Below, in pieces: positions 24,838-33,277 of a stretch of 64,000 nucleotides of DNA. Each line of letters begins with the position of its first letter. The stretch's first letter is position 1. The translations under genes were made by a program, and so were the position numbers. Under the pieces are notes generated by a model that was not told the DNA's origin, did not search any database, and saw only the letters and a list, made by a program, of their open reading frames with translations. Source of the stretch: an uncultured Draconibacterium sp. (GTDB taxonomy: Bacteria > Bacteroidota > Bacteroidia > Bacteroidales > Prolixibacteraceae); the NCBI RefSeq assembly GCF_963675065.1, contig NZ_OY775906.1, positions 1,900,001 through 1,964,000 on the forward strand, written 5' to 3'.

Positions 24838-26046
24838 TTATTTAAAAAGACGCGGAGCATAATCCGCCAAATAGATTCTCCAGTTTGCCCAGGTATGACC
24901 TCCACCGGTTTCATTATAAACGTATTCGAAGTTGTGCTCACCGAGCTTTTTTCGTAGTGTTTGTACACCTTCGTAGCAGAAATCTTCTGTTCCGCAGCCC
25001 ACATAAAACAATTTGTTTTTCATGGTTTCCAGGTGTTTGTCATAGGCGGGTATCAGAATATTGTTTGAAATGAGATCGAATGGTGTATTAAAATGAATGC
25101 CCAGGCTAAAACAACCGATATATTGGAACAATCCTGGATTTGTCATGGCAGTAATTTGTGTTTGCAAGCACCCCATCGACAAACCGGCAATGGCGCGATT
25201 TTCAGTGTTTCCAATTACACGGTAATGTTTTTCGATATAAGGAATTACATCGTTTACCAAGCTATTGGGAAATTTTGTCATCCCGTCTATAATTTCTTGT
25301 TCGCCGCCATTCGCTCCCGGCCCAAAACTCTGTAAAGCATCCGGTTCTTTTGACCAATCAGTTACAGCAGCACTTTGTTCAGCATTTCCATTGGTCATCA
25401 CTACAATCATTGGTTCGGCTTTCCCTTTAGCAATCAGGTTATCCAAAATATAGTTTGCACGTCCCAAAGAAGTCCAGGCATCTTCGTCGCCACCACCACC
25501 ATGTAATAAGTAAAGCACCGGGTATTTTTCTTTGCTGTTTTCATAACCGGGAGGTGTGTATACGTACATTCTCCGATTCAGTTCGAGGGTTGGGGAATCA
25601 TACCACACTTTGGTAACTGAACCGTGAGGAACATCATTCACCTGAAAAACGTCAGAAGCTTCGCCGGGAATAATTAAGGTACTTGCATAACGTGTTCCGT
25701 CGCGCAAAGCTTTCGGGTTTCGGGGATCAATGATACTCACACCATCAAGTATAAAATTGTAGTGATACATGGATGGTTCCAAGGCCTTTGTTGTTGCCGA
25801 CCAAACACCATCATCTCCTTTTTTCATTTCCAGGTTCTGACCAAATTCCATCCAGCTTCCGCTGACGGCAACCGATTGAGCATTTTCAGCATGTAAGCGG
25901 AAAGTTACGCTATTGTCTCCGTTTATCTCGGGGGAAACAACCTCAACACCTCTTTGTTGTTGAATTTCCTGTGCTTGTGCGCCACAAATTATAAATGTGG
26001 CAATAAAAAGGGACCAAATTTTTTTTAATATTTTTTGATTATTCAT
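24838..26046 (-). CDS. CBM48-type/esterase-D fusion (feruloyl esterase-like)
   Basis: Secreted enzyme of 402 residues with a Sec signal ending GAQAQ, a CBM48-like domain (VAVSGSWMEFGQ ... MYHYNFILDGVSIIDPRNP) and an esterase-D catalytic domain. The serine motif reads AGLSMGCLQTQ; the residue after the GxSxG glycine is Cys where all siblings have Gly or Leu. The Asp is in GCGTEDFCYE and the His in GGHTWANWR; it ends PRLFK. An insert of roughly 25 residues before the serine (PGANGGEQEIIDGMTKF region) makes it longer than most siblings. It follows a carboxylesterase gene by 46 bases. Confidence 0.88.
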   Translation of the reverse strand: MNNQKILKKIWSLFIATFIICGAQAQEIQQQRGVEVVSPEINGDNSVTFRLHAENAQSVAVSGSWMEFGQNLEMKKGDDGVWSATTKALEPSMYHYNFILDGVSIIDPRNPKALRDGTRYASTLIIPGEASDVFQVNDVPHGSVTKVWYDSPTLELNRRMYVYTPPGYENSKEKYPVLYLLHGGGGDEDAWTSLGRANYILDNLIAKGKAEPMIVVMTNGNAEQSAAVTDWSKEPDALQSFGPGANGGEQEIIDGMTKFPNSLVNDVIPYIEKHYRVIGNTENRAIAGLSMGCLQTQITAMTNPGLFQYIGCFSLGIHFNTPFDLISNNILIPAYDKHLETMKNKLFYVGCGTEDFCYEGVQTLRKKLGEHNFEYVYNETGGGHTWANWRIYLADYAPRLFK

Positions 26047-26092
26047 AACTCCTCATTTAGTTAATTTTTTAAGCATAATTAGTTGTAATCGT

Positions 26093-27733
26093 TTATTTCT
26101 GAATACTTTTCCACATCTCGCGAATCAGTTTATACCGGTCGTTGATAACTGAACATTCTGTATCAATTCGCATAAGCGAACGCTCCTGTAAATTGTAAGC
26201 CGGCCATTCCGGCTGACCTTTGGCTGCTGGTTTTCCGTTGCGCGCGAAACTGGTCCATAACGAAGTAAAGTTCTGTGAAGCTTCAAAGCGGTCGTCTTTT
26301 GTACCGGCCATTCCCCCTTCCACATTGTAAAACTTGAAAGGAATATCCAGTGCGTGCATCGAACCTGCTTCAAATTCAGTTCCGGGAATTTTCATGTTCG
26401 ATTTATAACCGAAGTTGTACAAATATGCAGAAGCTCCGCCTTGTTTGGCTTTTCTCTCTGCAATTGTAATTGATCCCAGTCCCATCATCATTATCGATCG
26501 AATGGCAATATAAATCTCTCCAGGGCTCTTTTTGGGTTCAGCTTCGTGGTAAGTTTTTCGAATTAATTCAGCATTATCACCAAAATCGTTCTGAAGGCGA
26601 TTTTTCAACTGTTCTTCAGAAAGTGTAAATACTTCGGTGTCTCCACCTGTCATGGCAAAGAAAATATACTCATCTTCGTTCCAACCGACTTGCAGTGGTT
26701 TGTTTTTTGAAATATCGGGAGCTTCGGGTGCAAAAGGATGGAATGGCATAACATTGCCATCTTTGACAGCGCCAAAACTACCTACTCCGGAGTTTGCAAT
26801 TCCATAAAAACCACCCGAATGCGAACTTGGTTTTCGGGGAAGTTTATCTTGTGCTTCCAGTAGTTTGTCAGCTGGAATTTCAAGCAATTTTCTCCAGTCT
26901 TTTTTCGATATATTAAAATATTCAAGTAATTCAAATGTTGTTTGGGCAGCATTTTCCGCTTCAATGATTTCAACACCGGGACCACTTTCAATCGATGCTT
27001 TGTTAAAATACGGCGCTGCTTCGGGCATGGCATACAAGCAGGAAGTTTTCATACCACCGCCTGATTCCCCAAAAATCATTACATTTTGCGGATCGCCGCC
27101 AAACTGTTCGATGTTCTCATTTATCCATTTTAAGGCCACCGCAATATCCTGAACTCCACGGTTCCCCGATCCCTGGTATTCCTCTCCTGCCAATTCATCC
27201 AGATAAAGAAATCCCAGCAATCCAAGCCTGTGATTGGTTGCTACAACCACTACATCGTACATTCGGGCCAGGTTCGCTCCGTCCTGTGAAGTACTGCCGC
27301 CGGAACCGGTTCGGAAACCGCCACCATGATTGTACACCATAACGGGGCGCTTCCTGTTATCGTTGGCCGGTGTCCAGATATTTAAAACCAGGCAATCTTC
27401 AGATGGGTCGGGCTCATTCAGTCCGTAAGTTTGATTTGCTGGCTGAATTGAAGGATTTCCCAATTGCAAGGCATCACGAACTCCTGTCCATGGTTTTACA
27501 GGTGCAGCTTTTTTAAACCTGTTTAGCCCCGATGCATCAGCGGCATAAGGAATTCCCTTGAAAATGGTTACACCATTTTCGCGGTAACCGCGCAACTTAC
27601 CGTATTTGGTATCGGCAATTTGGTAATCTGTTGAAAAACCCGGCCACGCCCTTGTTATTCCGGGTAACAGAATAAAGGGCAGCGTGGCTCCGGTTGTTCG
27701 TTGTATAAATTGTCGTCTTGAGAAATCCTTCAT
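26093..27733 (-). CDS. Tat-exported carboxylesterase (type B), divergent member
   Basis: PnbA-family esterase, 546 residues. The frame extends to 27763, but the ATG at 27733 gives a clean twin-arginine signal (KDFSRRQFIQRTTGA, Arg6-Arg7) and a 7-base gap to the upstream gene instead of a 23-base overlap. There is no lipobox cysteine. Catalytic features: HGGG at about 136-139, Ser224 in FGESGGGM (the canonical GES form, unlike the GQS of the other three array members), a Glu in GWNEDEY and the His in SMHALDIPFKF. It is the most divergent of the three Tat esterases, so it is not part of the recent duplication. Confidence 0.88.
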   Translation of the reverse strand: MKDFSRRQFIQRTTGATLPFILLPGITRAWPGFSTDYQIADTKYGKLRGYRENGVTIFKGIPYAADASGLNRFKKAAPVKPWTGVRDALQLGNPSIQPANQTYGLNEPDPSEDCLVLNIWTPANDNRKRPVMVYNHGGGFRTGSGGSTSQDGANLARMYDVVVVATNHRLGLLGFLYLDELAGEEYQGSGNRGVQDIAVALKWINENIEQFGGDPQNVMIFGESGGGMKTSCLYAMPEAAPYFNKASIESGPGVEIIEAENAAQTTFELLEYFNISKKDWRKLLEIPADKLLEAQDKLPRKPSSHSGGFYGIANSGVGSFGAVKDGNVMPFHPFAPEAPDISKNKPLQVGWNEDEYIFFAMTGGDTEVFTLSEEQLKNRLQNDFGDNAELIRKTYHEAEPKKSPGEIYIAIRSIMMMGLGSITIAERKAKQGGASAYLYNFGYKSNMKIPGTEFEAGSMHALDIPFKFYNVEGGMAGTKDDRFEASQNFTSLWTSFARNGKPAAKGQPEWPAYNLQERSLMRIDTECSVINDRYKLIREMWKSIQK

Positions 27734-27740
27734 CAAACTA

Positions 27741-28952
27741 TTATTTAAATAATTTAGGGGCAAAAGTATTTAGATAAATCCGCCAGTTGGCCCAGGTATG
27801 TCCGCCGGGCGTAACAAAAAATTCATGTTTACAACCGGTATCGGTAAGCATTTTATCGAGTGTTTTTGCTGACTCAAAAAGGAAATCAGTATCTCCGCAA
27901 GCCAGAAAGTACAATTTGTAACCTTCTTTTTTCAGCGCTTTAAACTGAGTTTCATAGTTCTTCATTATCTCTTCTTCATCAACCTCGCTGTTTCCAAACC
28001 GCATTCCACCAATTCCCATACTTAACGGGCAGATGTAATCGAAAAATCCCGGATACATCAAAGAAGTGGAAATAGTGTGTCCGCCACCCATTGAAAGACC
28101 TGCAATGGCGCGTGATTTTGGACGTGCATCCACTCGATATGTTTTTTCAATAAACGGGACAATGTCTTCGACTATGCTTTTAGGATACATATTTCCCATC
28201 ATTCCCATTCCCTGGGCATTAGGATCTATTGGTTTTTCATCAATCATTAAAGTACGTGCAGCATACTGCGTTGGATTTCCATTTGGCATTACACAGATCA
28301 TCGGTTTTGCCAGGCCTTTTTCAATCAGGTTGTCTAAAATCTGGCAGGCACGTCCCATTGTACTCCATGCATCTTCGTCGCCACCGGCACCATGCAACAG
28401 GTAAAGCACCGGATATTTGTCTTTGCTGTCAGCATATCCGTACGGAGTATAAACAAACAAACGGCGGGTCATTCCCAAAGTTGAAGAATTGTACCAAACC
28501 TGGTTAAGATTACCGCGTTCATTGGCTTCAAAGTAATTTTCAGTTCGTTCTCCCGGAACCAACAACACACTGAGGTAGCGTGTACCATCGCGTTGCATAA
28601 AAATATTGTTGGGATCGTTTACACTCATTCCGTCAACAATAAAACTATAGGTATAAAGTTCCGGTTCGGGCAGAGGAATTGTTACCGTCCACAAACCTTT
28701 ATCACCTTTTACCATGTCAATATTTCCCGGCATATCCATTGTTCCGAACGAAGTTTCTACTTTTTGAGTTGGCGCAAAACCACCCGTAAGTTTAACATCA
28801 TCGGCATAAGGAGCCGAAAAGCGGAAAGTAATTCCATTGTCTCCAATTTCAGGCGAAACAATAGGCTCGCGTCCCATAAAGTTGCCTATTTCCTGAGCAA
28901 AAGAGCCCACGCAAATAAACAGGGCTATGATTAAAATTGTATATTTTTTCAT
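27741..28952 (-). CDS. CBM48-type/esterase-D fusion (feruloyl esterase-like)
   Basis: Secreted 403-residue enzyme, tandem paralogue of the next upstream gene (28979-30118). Both start the mature part with QE(I/L)-NFMGR-P-SPE and share long blocks such as QRDGTRYLSVLLVPGE. Sec signal ending GSFAQ; CBM48-like domain to about 130; oxyanion loop HGAGGDEDAW (Ala replaces the second Gly of the siblings' HGGGG); serine in AGLSMGGGHT; Asp in ACGDTDFLFE; His in GGHTWANWR; C-terminus PKLFK. Gap to its twin is 26 bases, and the next gene starts 7 bases downstream. Confidence 0.9.
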   Translation of the reverse strand: MKKYTILIIALFICVGSFAQEIGNFMGREPIVSPEIGDNGITFRFSAPYADDVKLTGGFAPTQKVETSFGTMDMPGNIDMVKGDKGLWTVTIPLPEPELYTYSFIVDGMSVNDPNNIFMQRDGTRYLSVLLVPGERTENYFEANERGNLNQVWYNSSTLGMTRRLFVYTPYGYADSKDKYPVLYLLHGAGGDEDAWSTMGRACQILDNLIEKGLAKPMICVMPNGNPTQYAARTLMIDEKPIDPNAQGMGMMGNMYPKSIVEDIVPFIEKTYRVDARPKSRAIAGLSMGGGHTISTSLMYPGFFDYICPLSMGIGGMRFGNSEVDEEEIMKNYETQFKALKKEGYKLYFLACGDTDFLFESAKTLDKMLTDTGCKHEFFVTPGGHTWANWRIYLNTFAPKLFK

Positions 28953-28978
28953 CTCTATTAATTGATTGATTTAAAAGT

Positions 28979-30118
28979 CTATTTAAAAAGCAGAGGTGCA
29001 AAAGTATTCAGGTAAATCCGCCAGTTTGCCCAAGTATGGCCACCTTCGGTAACAAAGAATGTATGTTCCATACCGTTGCGGGTAAGCGCTTCATCAAGAT
29101 TGATACTACTTTTGTATGCCAGGAAATCGTCTTTTCCACAGCCAATCCAGTACAATTTATATCCGGCAACTTTAATTTTCTGCAATTGAGGATCAATTAC
29201 ACCAGGCTCCCCTCTCATTCCTGAACTCAATGGCAGAATGTAATCGAATGTGCCCGGGTAATTAACGGTAACAGAAGTTGTATGTCCGCCACCCATTGAA
29301 AGGCCGGAAACAGCTCTGGCCTCAGGTTTGGCAATAACGCGATAATGACCTTCGATGTATGGAATAATGTCTTTTACAAGACTGTTTATGTAATCATTTC
29401 GGGTGGCCTCATTGCGGTAATCAAATGGTTTCTCTTCGAGAAGTTGTGTTTTTGCAGCCTGCTGCCCCGGATTTCCGTTTGGCATCACACAAATCATTGG
29501 TTTTGCCAGTCCTTTTTCAATCAGGTTATCCAGTATCTGGCGGGCGCGCCCCATGGTACTCCAGGCATCTTCGTCGCCACCACCACCGTGTAGCAAATAT
29601 AAAACCGGGTAATCTTCGCCGCTGGTTTCGTAGCCGTATGGAGTATAAACAAACATGCGGCGTTTTGTGCCAATTGTTGGTGAATCGTACCAAACTTTTG
29701 AAAGATTTCCGTGTTCATTAGCCTCAAAATAATTTTCAGTCAGCTCTCCCGGAACAAGTAACACACTCAGGTAACGAGTTCCATCGCGCTGCATAAAAAC
29801 GTTGCGGGTATCGTTAACTACCAAACCATCAACAATAAAATTGTAGGTGTACAGTTCCGGCGATGGAGTTGGAATACTTAGAGACCAAACACCGGCAGTA
29901 TCTTTCATCATGTTAACAGATGAATTTCGGGCTTCCATCCACGAGCCATATAAGCGTACTAATTTGGCATCGGGTGCTGTTATTCGAAAAGTAACAGTCT
30001 TTTCTCCAAACTCAGGAGAAATTACGGGCGCACGTCCCATAAAATTTGCTAATTCCTGAGCATTCGAACCCAGAACTACAAAAAAGCAAAATAGTGCAAG
30101 GAAAAGTTTTTTCTTCAT
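28979..30118 (-). CDS. CBM48-type/esterase-D fusion (feruloyl esterase-like)
   Basis: First esterase of the array, 379 residues. Sec signal (GSNAQ at the cleavage region), CBM48-like domain (about 30-125: LVRLYGSWMEARNS, LYTYNFIVDGLVVND), then an esterase-D fold with HGGGGDEDAW, Ser274 in SGLSMGGGHT, an Asp in GCGKDDFLAY and the His in GGHTWANWR. The C-terminus is APLLFK. It is clearly a tandem duplicate of the following gene. The CBM48-like domain suggests it docks on carbohydrate; feruloyl, coumaroyl or acetyl esters are plausible substrates by family, not by direct evidence. Confidence 0.9.
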   Translation of the reverse strand: MKKKLFLALFCFFVVLGSNAQELANFMGRAPVISPEFGEKTVTFRITAPDAKLVRLYGSWMEARNSSVNMMKDTAGVWSLSIPTPSPELYTYNFIVDGLVVNDTRNVFMQRDGTRYLSVLLVPGELTENYFEANEHGNLSKVWYDSPTIGTKRRMFVYTPYGYETSGEDYPVLYLLHGGGGDEDAWSTMGRARQILDNLIEKGLAKPMICVMPNGNPGQQAAKTQLLEEKPFDYRNEATRNDYINSLVKDIIPYIEGHYRVIAKPEARAVSGLSMGGGHTTSVTVNYPGTFDYILPLSSGMRGEPGVIDPQLQKIKVAGYKLYWIGCGKDDFLAYKSSINLDEALTRNGMEHTFFVTEGGHTWANWRIYLNTFAPLLFK

Positions 30119-30147
30119 TTTTTAAGTTTATTGGTTTAATACATATT

Positions 30148-30173
30148 GAAGATCCGGTTTTAGCCGGATCTTC
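30148..30173. repeat. Intergenic hairpin between the amidohydrolase and the first esterase
   Basis: GAAGATCCGG (30148-30157) and its exact complement (30164-30173) enclose a 6-base loop. Neither strand has a T-run after the stem, so it may act as an mRNA processing or stability element rather than a terminator. Confidence 0.5.
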
Positions 30174-30216
30174 TATCTAACTAAACTGACCATAACGTGT
30201 ATAAACACGGTCGGAA

Positions 30217-31218
30217 TTATAATTTTTCAGGCCAATCGAAATCGTCTTTATCCATTCTGAAAAAGCGGGCTGCATTATTAAAGAGAATATCTCTTTTTTG
30301 GTCTTCTGATAAAAATTGCGAGTGCTCAATCACTCCCATTGATGTTTCTATCATGCGTGGCCAGGTCATAAAATCTGTTCCATACATAATACGCTTACCA
30401 AAACCAGCTTGTACCAGTCTTCTAATATATTCCTTTACATCGTCAAGCGGGTAACTCCAGATCATTCCCGAAATATCAACAAATACATACGCATTGGCTC
30501 CCATTAAGGCAAGCATGTTGTCGATCATCGGATAACCGGCGTGCTGAACACAAACCTTCAGTTTTGGATGGCGTGCCAATAAATCTTCCAAAAGGAAAGG
30601 ATCTCCAAGTGATGCACGATATTTTGAATTTGTAATGTTGGTCATTCCATTACCTCCGGTTCCCATATGAATTCCGGCAGGAATTCCTAACTCTTCAGCA
30701 ACTGCAAAATAGGGATCAAGAGACATATCGCTTGGCGACATTCCCTGGTACTGAGGTGCTACCTCTGACATATATTTGTAAAAACCACTTTCCAATGAAT
30801 CGCGGAACTGCTCAACAGTCAATTGCCCCGGACTTATGCCCGCAATAATTCTTCCTTCCGGCACTTCGGCCATCCAGCTACGGATAACTCCGGGATCGCC
30901 AAAACAAACCATAGTCATGTTCATGTCCTTTATCCGGCCGGTAATCTCATTCTTCATCTCTTCGTCGGTGGCTGCTGCCGGAAGCGGATCCAAACAATCA
31001 GAACTCATAACTTGTCCGAAACCAAATTCTTCATGCGGATCGGCACCGGGCATATCGCTTAAAAACCACGGACACAAAGGACCTGAACCGGGTCGTACTT
31101 TTGATACATGAACATGCATATCGATAACAGGTTGGCGGGTTACTTTTTCTGCACTTTGCCCGAATACAATTGCACACGATCCAAGCATAGCAGCAATTAA
31201 TAAAAATAGGTTTTTCAT
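30217..31218 (-). CDS. Exported amidohydrolase-2 family metal-dependent hydrolase
   Basis: TIM-barrel amidohydrolase (PF04909 type, the family of ACMSD, gamma-resorcylate decarboxylase and some lactonases), 333 residues. Metal-ligand candidates: DMHVHV near the N-terminus, His in AGIHMGTGG, His in VQHAGYP and Asp in YGTDFMTW. Unusually for this family it starts with a Sec signal (LFLLIAAMLGSCAIVFGQ), possibly lipidated at the Cys, so it should act outside the cytoplasm. It is the first gene of the esterase operon, 98 bases ahead of the esterases. A function in opening or decarboxylating a compound released by the esterases is attractive but inferred. Confidence 0.8.
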   Translation of the reverse strand: MKNLFLLIAAMLGSCAIVFGQSAEKVTRQPVIDMHVHVSKVRPGSGPLCPWFLSDMPGADPHEEFGFGQVMSSDCLDPLPAAATDEEMKNEITGRIKDMNMTMVCFGDPGVIRSWMAEVPEGRIIAGISPGQLTVEQFRDSLESGFYKYMSEVAPQYQGMSPSDMSLDPYFAVAEELGIPAGIHMGTGGNGMTNITNSKYRASLGDPFLLEDLLARHPKLKVCVQHAGYPMIDNMLALMGANAYVFVDISGMIWSYPLDDVKEYIRRLVQAGFGKRIMYGTDFMTWPRMIETSMGVIEHSQFLSEDQKRDILFNNAARFFRMDKDDFDWPEKL

Positions 31219-31604
31219 TTTTTAGTTTTTATGGTTTAAATTATTTGAATTACACCTATCAGGTAAGGTTGTAATAAAAGGGTCTACATAAATTCAATTA
31301 TCGCGGTAACAGTTGCTTATTAATGAAACAATAAGCAGATAAAATCTTTTCTTCATAATTTGATATTTTTTGAATTTCAAAGTTGCTCTCAACTCTTTTC
31401 GTAATCAAGACTTGTCTTTGACTAAAAATAGTGCATTATGTTTAAATGACACATTGGTAAAAATCAAAAAATAACGAACTTTTTAAAAATCATCTAAATT
31501 CTCAGTTTTACAACAAAATGTATAAATCAAACTTCTTTCAGAAATAAAACTGTTAAGCAGAACTCTTTACGCATAACAGAGCTCTTCATTTTATTAAATA
31601 AAGA
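31219..31604 (-). promoter_or_regulatory. Leader and control region of the esterase operon
   Basis: No gene is visible. On the minus strand CTGTTACCGC (31312-31303) matches exactly a 10-mer upstream of susC and is followed by a similar AAT-rich block, a candidate ECF-sigma -35 element. GACACATT at 31448-31455, preceded by ATGTTTAAAT, matches the sites at 38653 and 63302. A 7-bp hairpin GCTTATT/AATAAGC lies at 31315-31336. I saw no TAnnTTTG element. Confidence 0.5.
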
Positions 31605-31651
31605 AGGATTGATCCTTTTAAAGCTAAAATGCCTTTTTTGGGATCAATCCT
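31605..31651 (-). terminator. Terminator of susC-susD
   Basis: AGGATTGATCC (31605-31615) pairs with 31641-31651 around a 25-base loop. On the minus strand the stem is followed by TTCTTTATTTAAT. It lies 14 bases after the susD stop codon. Confidence 0.75.
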
Positions 31652-31664
31652 CTTCCTCCTCATA

Positions 31665-33263
31665 CTAATATCCTGGATTTTGTGCTCCTTCCAAAGCCGT
31701 ATTAACCGTCATTTCGTATTCAGGGAAAGGTAACAGTTCATTTTTACCTTGTTCGTAGCCGGCTCCTTGTGGTTCGTAATATCCACCTGAACCATTTGGA
31801 ACTTTTTTCCCTTGATCTTTTAGTGCATCATAGGCATCGCCCCAACGCTGAAGATCCATGTATCTTACCATTTCAAAAGACAGTTCAAGCTTTCTCTCGG
31901 TTTTAATGTCCTCAAACAAAGCAGTACCTGCTGAAGTAACCGGATCAAGACTCACCCTGCTTCTAACCATATTCACATAAGTTTTGGCCTTTTCATCGTC
32001 AGCACTACTTTTGCGGTTGTTGGCTTCTGCCGCCATTAACAGTACGTCTGCATAACGAATCATTCTTACATTGGTTCCAACGTTTGAAAATTGTGTCCAT
32101 CCATCAGCACCTCCACCTTCCGACAGGTAACCAAGGTATTTCATATCAAGGTATCCATCAGAACCATAAGGTACGAAACCGGCAGGTGTTTGATATGCTG
32201 CCCCTAAGGCAGATAATTCATCCGGGCCAAGTATGGAAGCTGTCAATCGAACATTGTCTCCTGCTTCTACATAAGCATCGTACATTTCTTTATGAGGATT
32301 GATAAATCCCCACGAGAAAGGAAAAAGATCGAGCATAAAGAAAGTTGCTGCCGGTAAATATTCCGGACGTGGGCCATTCATTACTACCCAACCGCCAATA
32401 CCACTTTCTGCTCCAAAAATACTGGCATAACTTAATGTCGACGTATAGTTTAATTCAAAAACAGATTCAACACCATGCTCTGAGTCTTTTCTTAAAACTT
32501 TTGCATAGTCGGGATAAAGATCATATTCTCCCGAATTGATAACTTGCTCAAATGTTGATGCTGCTTTGTCAAAATCATCAATAAACAGGTAATGTTTACC
32601 CAACATTGCCTGAACAGATCCCTTGCTTAACAATTGCTGATAGGTTGCCGGCATTGCACTTCGTACCGGCAATGCGGCAATTGCTTCAGTAAAATCGGCT
32701 TCAATTTGTGCATTAATTTCTGCCATTGGGGTGCGTGGCTGATTATATTCATCGGGATTTAACTGTGTTAATACCAGCGGAACTTCGCCCCACAAATTCG
32801 ATAAATAGAAATAAGCGTATCCGCGTAAAGCCTTTGCCATAGCAACAAACATCGCCTTTTTTTCAGTATCAGTCTCCGTATTGTTTATTACCAGATTTGC
32901 CCTGTTTACGCAATTATACATCCAGCCGTAAAAGCCACTTATAGCAGCTGTTGTTGGTGAAAATCGATATTCATTTATTTCTTCAAGTATTCCACCGTTA
33001 TCGCCCCGGGCACCACCACCGGCGTATGATTCATCGGATAATCCGTTTAGCATGAAAACATAGTTAAATCCCACTCCTCCCTGCCATTCGTCGAATACAG
33101 CCATCAGTGCTTCAAAAACCTGGTCGTCGGTCTGGTAAAATGATTCCTCTGTTTGAACTCCTCGTTGTTCGTATTCCAGGAAGTCTTCTGAACATCCAAA
33201 AGATAACAGAACAAGTACAATAAAAACCTTCGAAAATTTATATATCATAGTTTTCATTTTCAT
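31665..33263 (-). CDS. SusD/RagB-family glycan-binding lipoprotein
   Basis: Surface lipoprotein that caps the SusC channel and captures oligosaccharide, 532 residues. The lipobox is FGCSEDF (Cys24). TPR-type helices of the SusD fold follow (KKAMFVAMAKALRGYAYFYL; LWGEVPLVL is a family hallmark), and the C-terminal region has the characteristic ERKLELSFEMVRYMDLQRWG. It is translated 14 bases after susC on the same transcript. Ligand specificity cannot be predicted from sequence alone; the surrounding enzymes suggest a branched, acylated heteropolysaccharide. Confidence 0.95.
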   Translation of the reverse strand: MKMKTMIYKFSKVFIVLVLLSFGCSEDFLEYEQRGVQTEESFYQTDDQVFEALMAVFDEWQGGVGFNYVFMLNGLSDESYAGGGARGDNGGILEEINEYRFSPTTAAISGFYGWMYNCVNRANLVINNTETDTEKKAMFVAMAKALRGYAYFYLSNLWGEVPLVLTQLNPDEYNQPRTPMAEINAQIEADFTEAIAALPVRSAMPATYQQLLSKGSVQAMLGKHYLFIDDFDKAASTFEQVINSGEYDLYPDYAKVLRKDSEHGVESVFELNYTSTLSYASIFGAESGIGGWVVMNGPRPEYLPAATFFMLDLFPFSWGFINPHKEMYDAYVEAGDNVRLTASILGPDELSALGAAYQTPAGFVPYGSDGYLDMKYLGYLSEGGGADGWTQFSNVGTNVRMIRYADVLLMAAEANNRKSSADDEKAKTYVNMVRSRVSLDPVTSAGTALFEDIKTERKLELSFEMVRYMDLQRWGDAYDALKDQGKKVPNGSGGYYEPQGAGYEQGKNELLPFPEYEMTVNTALEGAQNPGY

Positions 33264-33277
33264 AAATTTTAGGATAA

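Noticed and set aside
16203..31218. Interpretation of the array as a polyketide or siderophore esterase cluster
   Set aside because: No biosynthetic or iron-uptake genes are nearby, whereas susCD, CBM48-type domains and glycoside hydrolases are, which favours glycan de-acylation.
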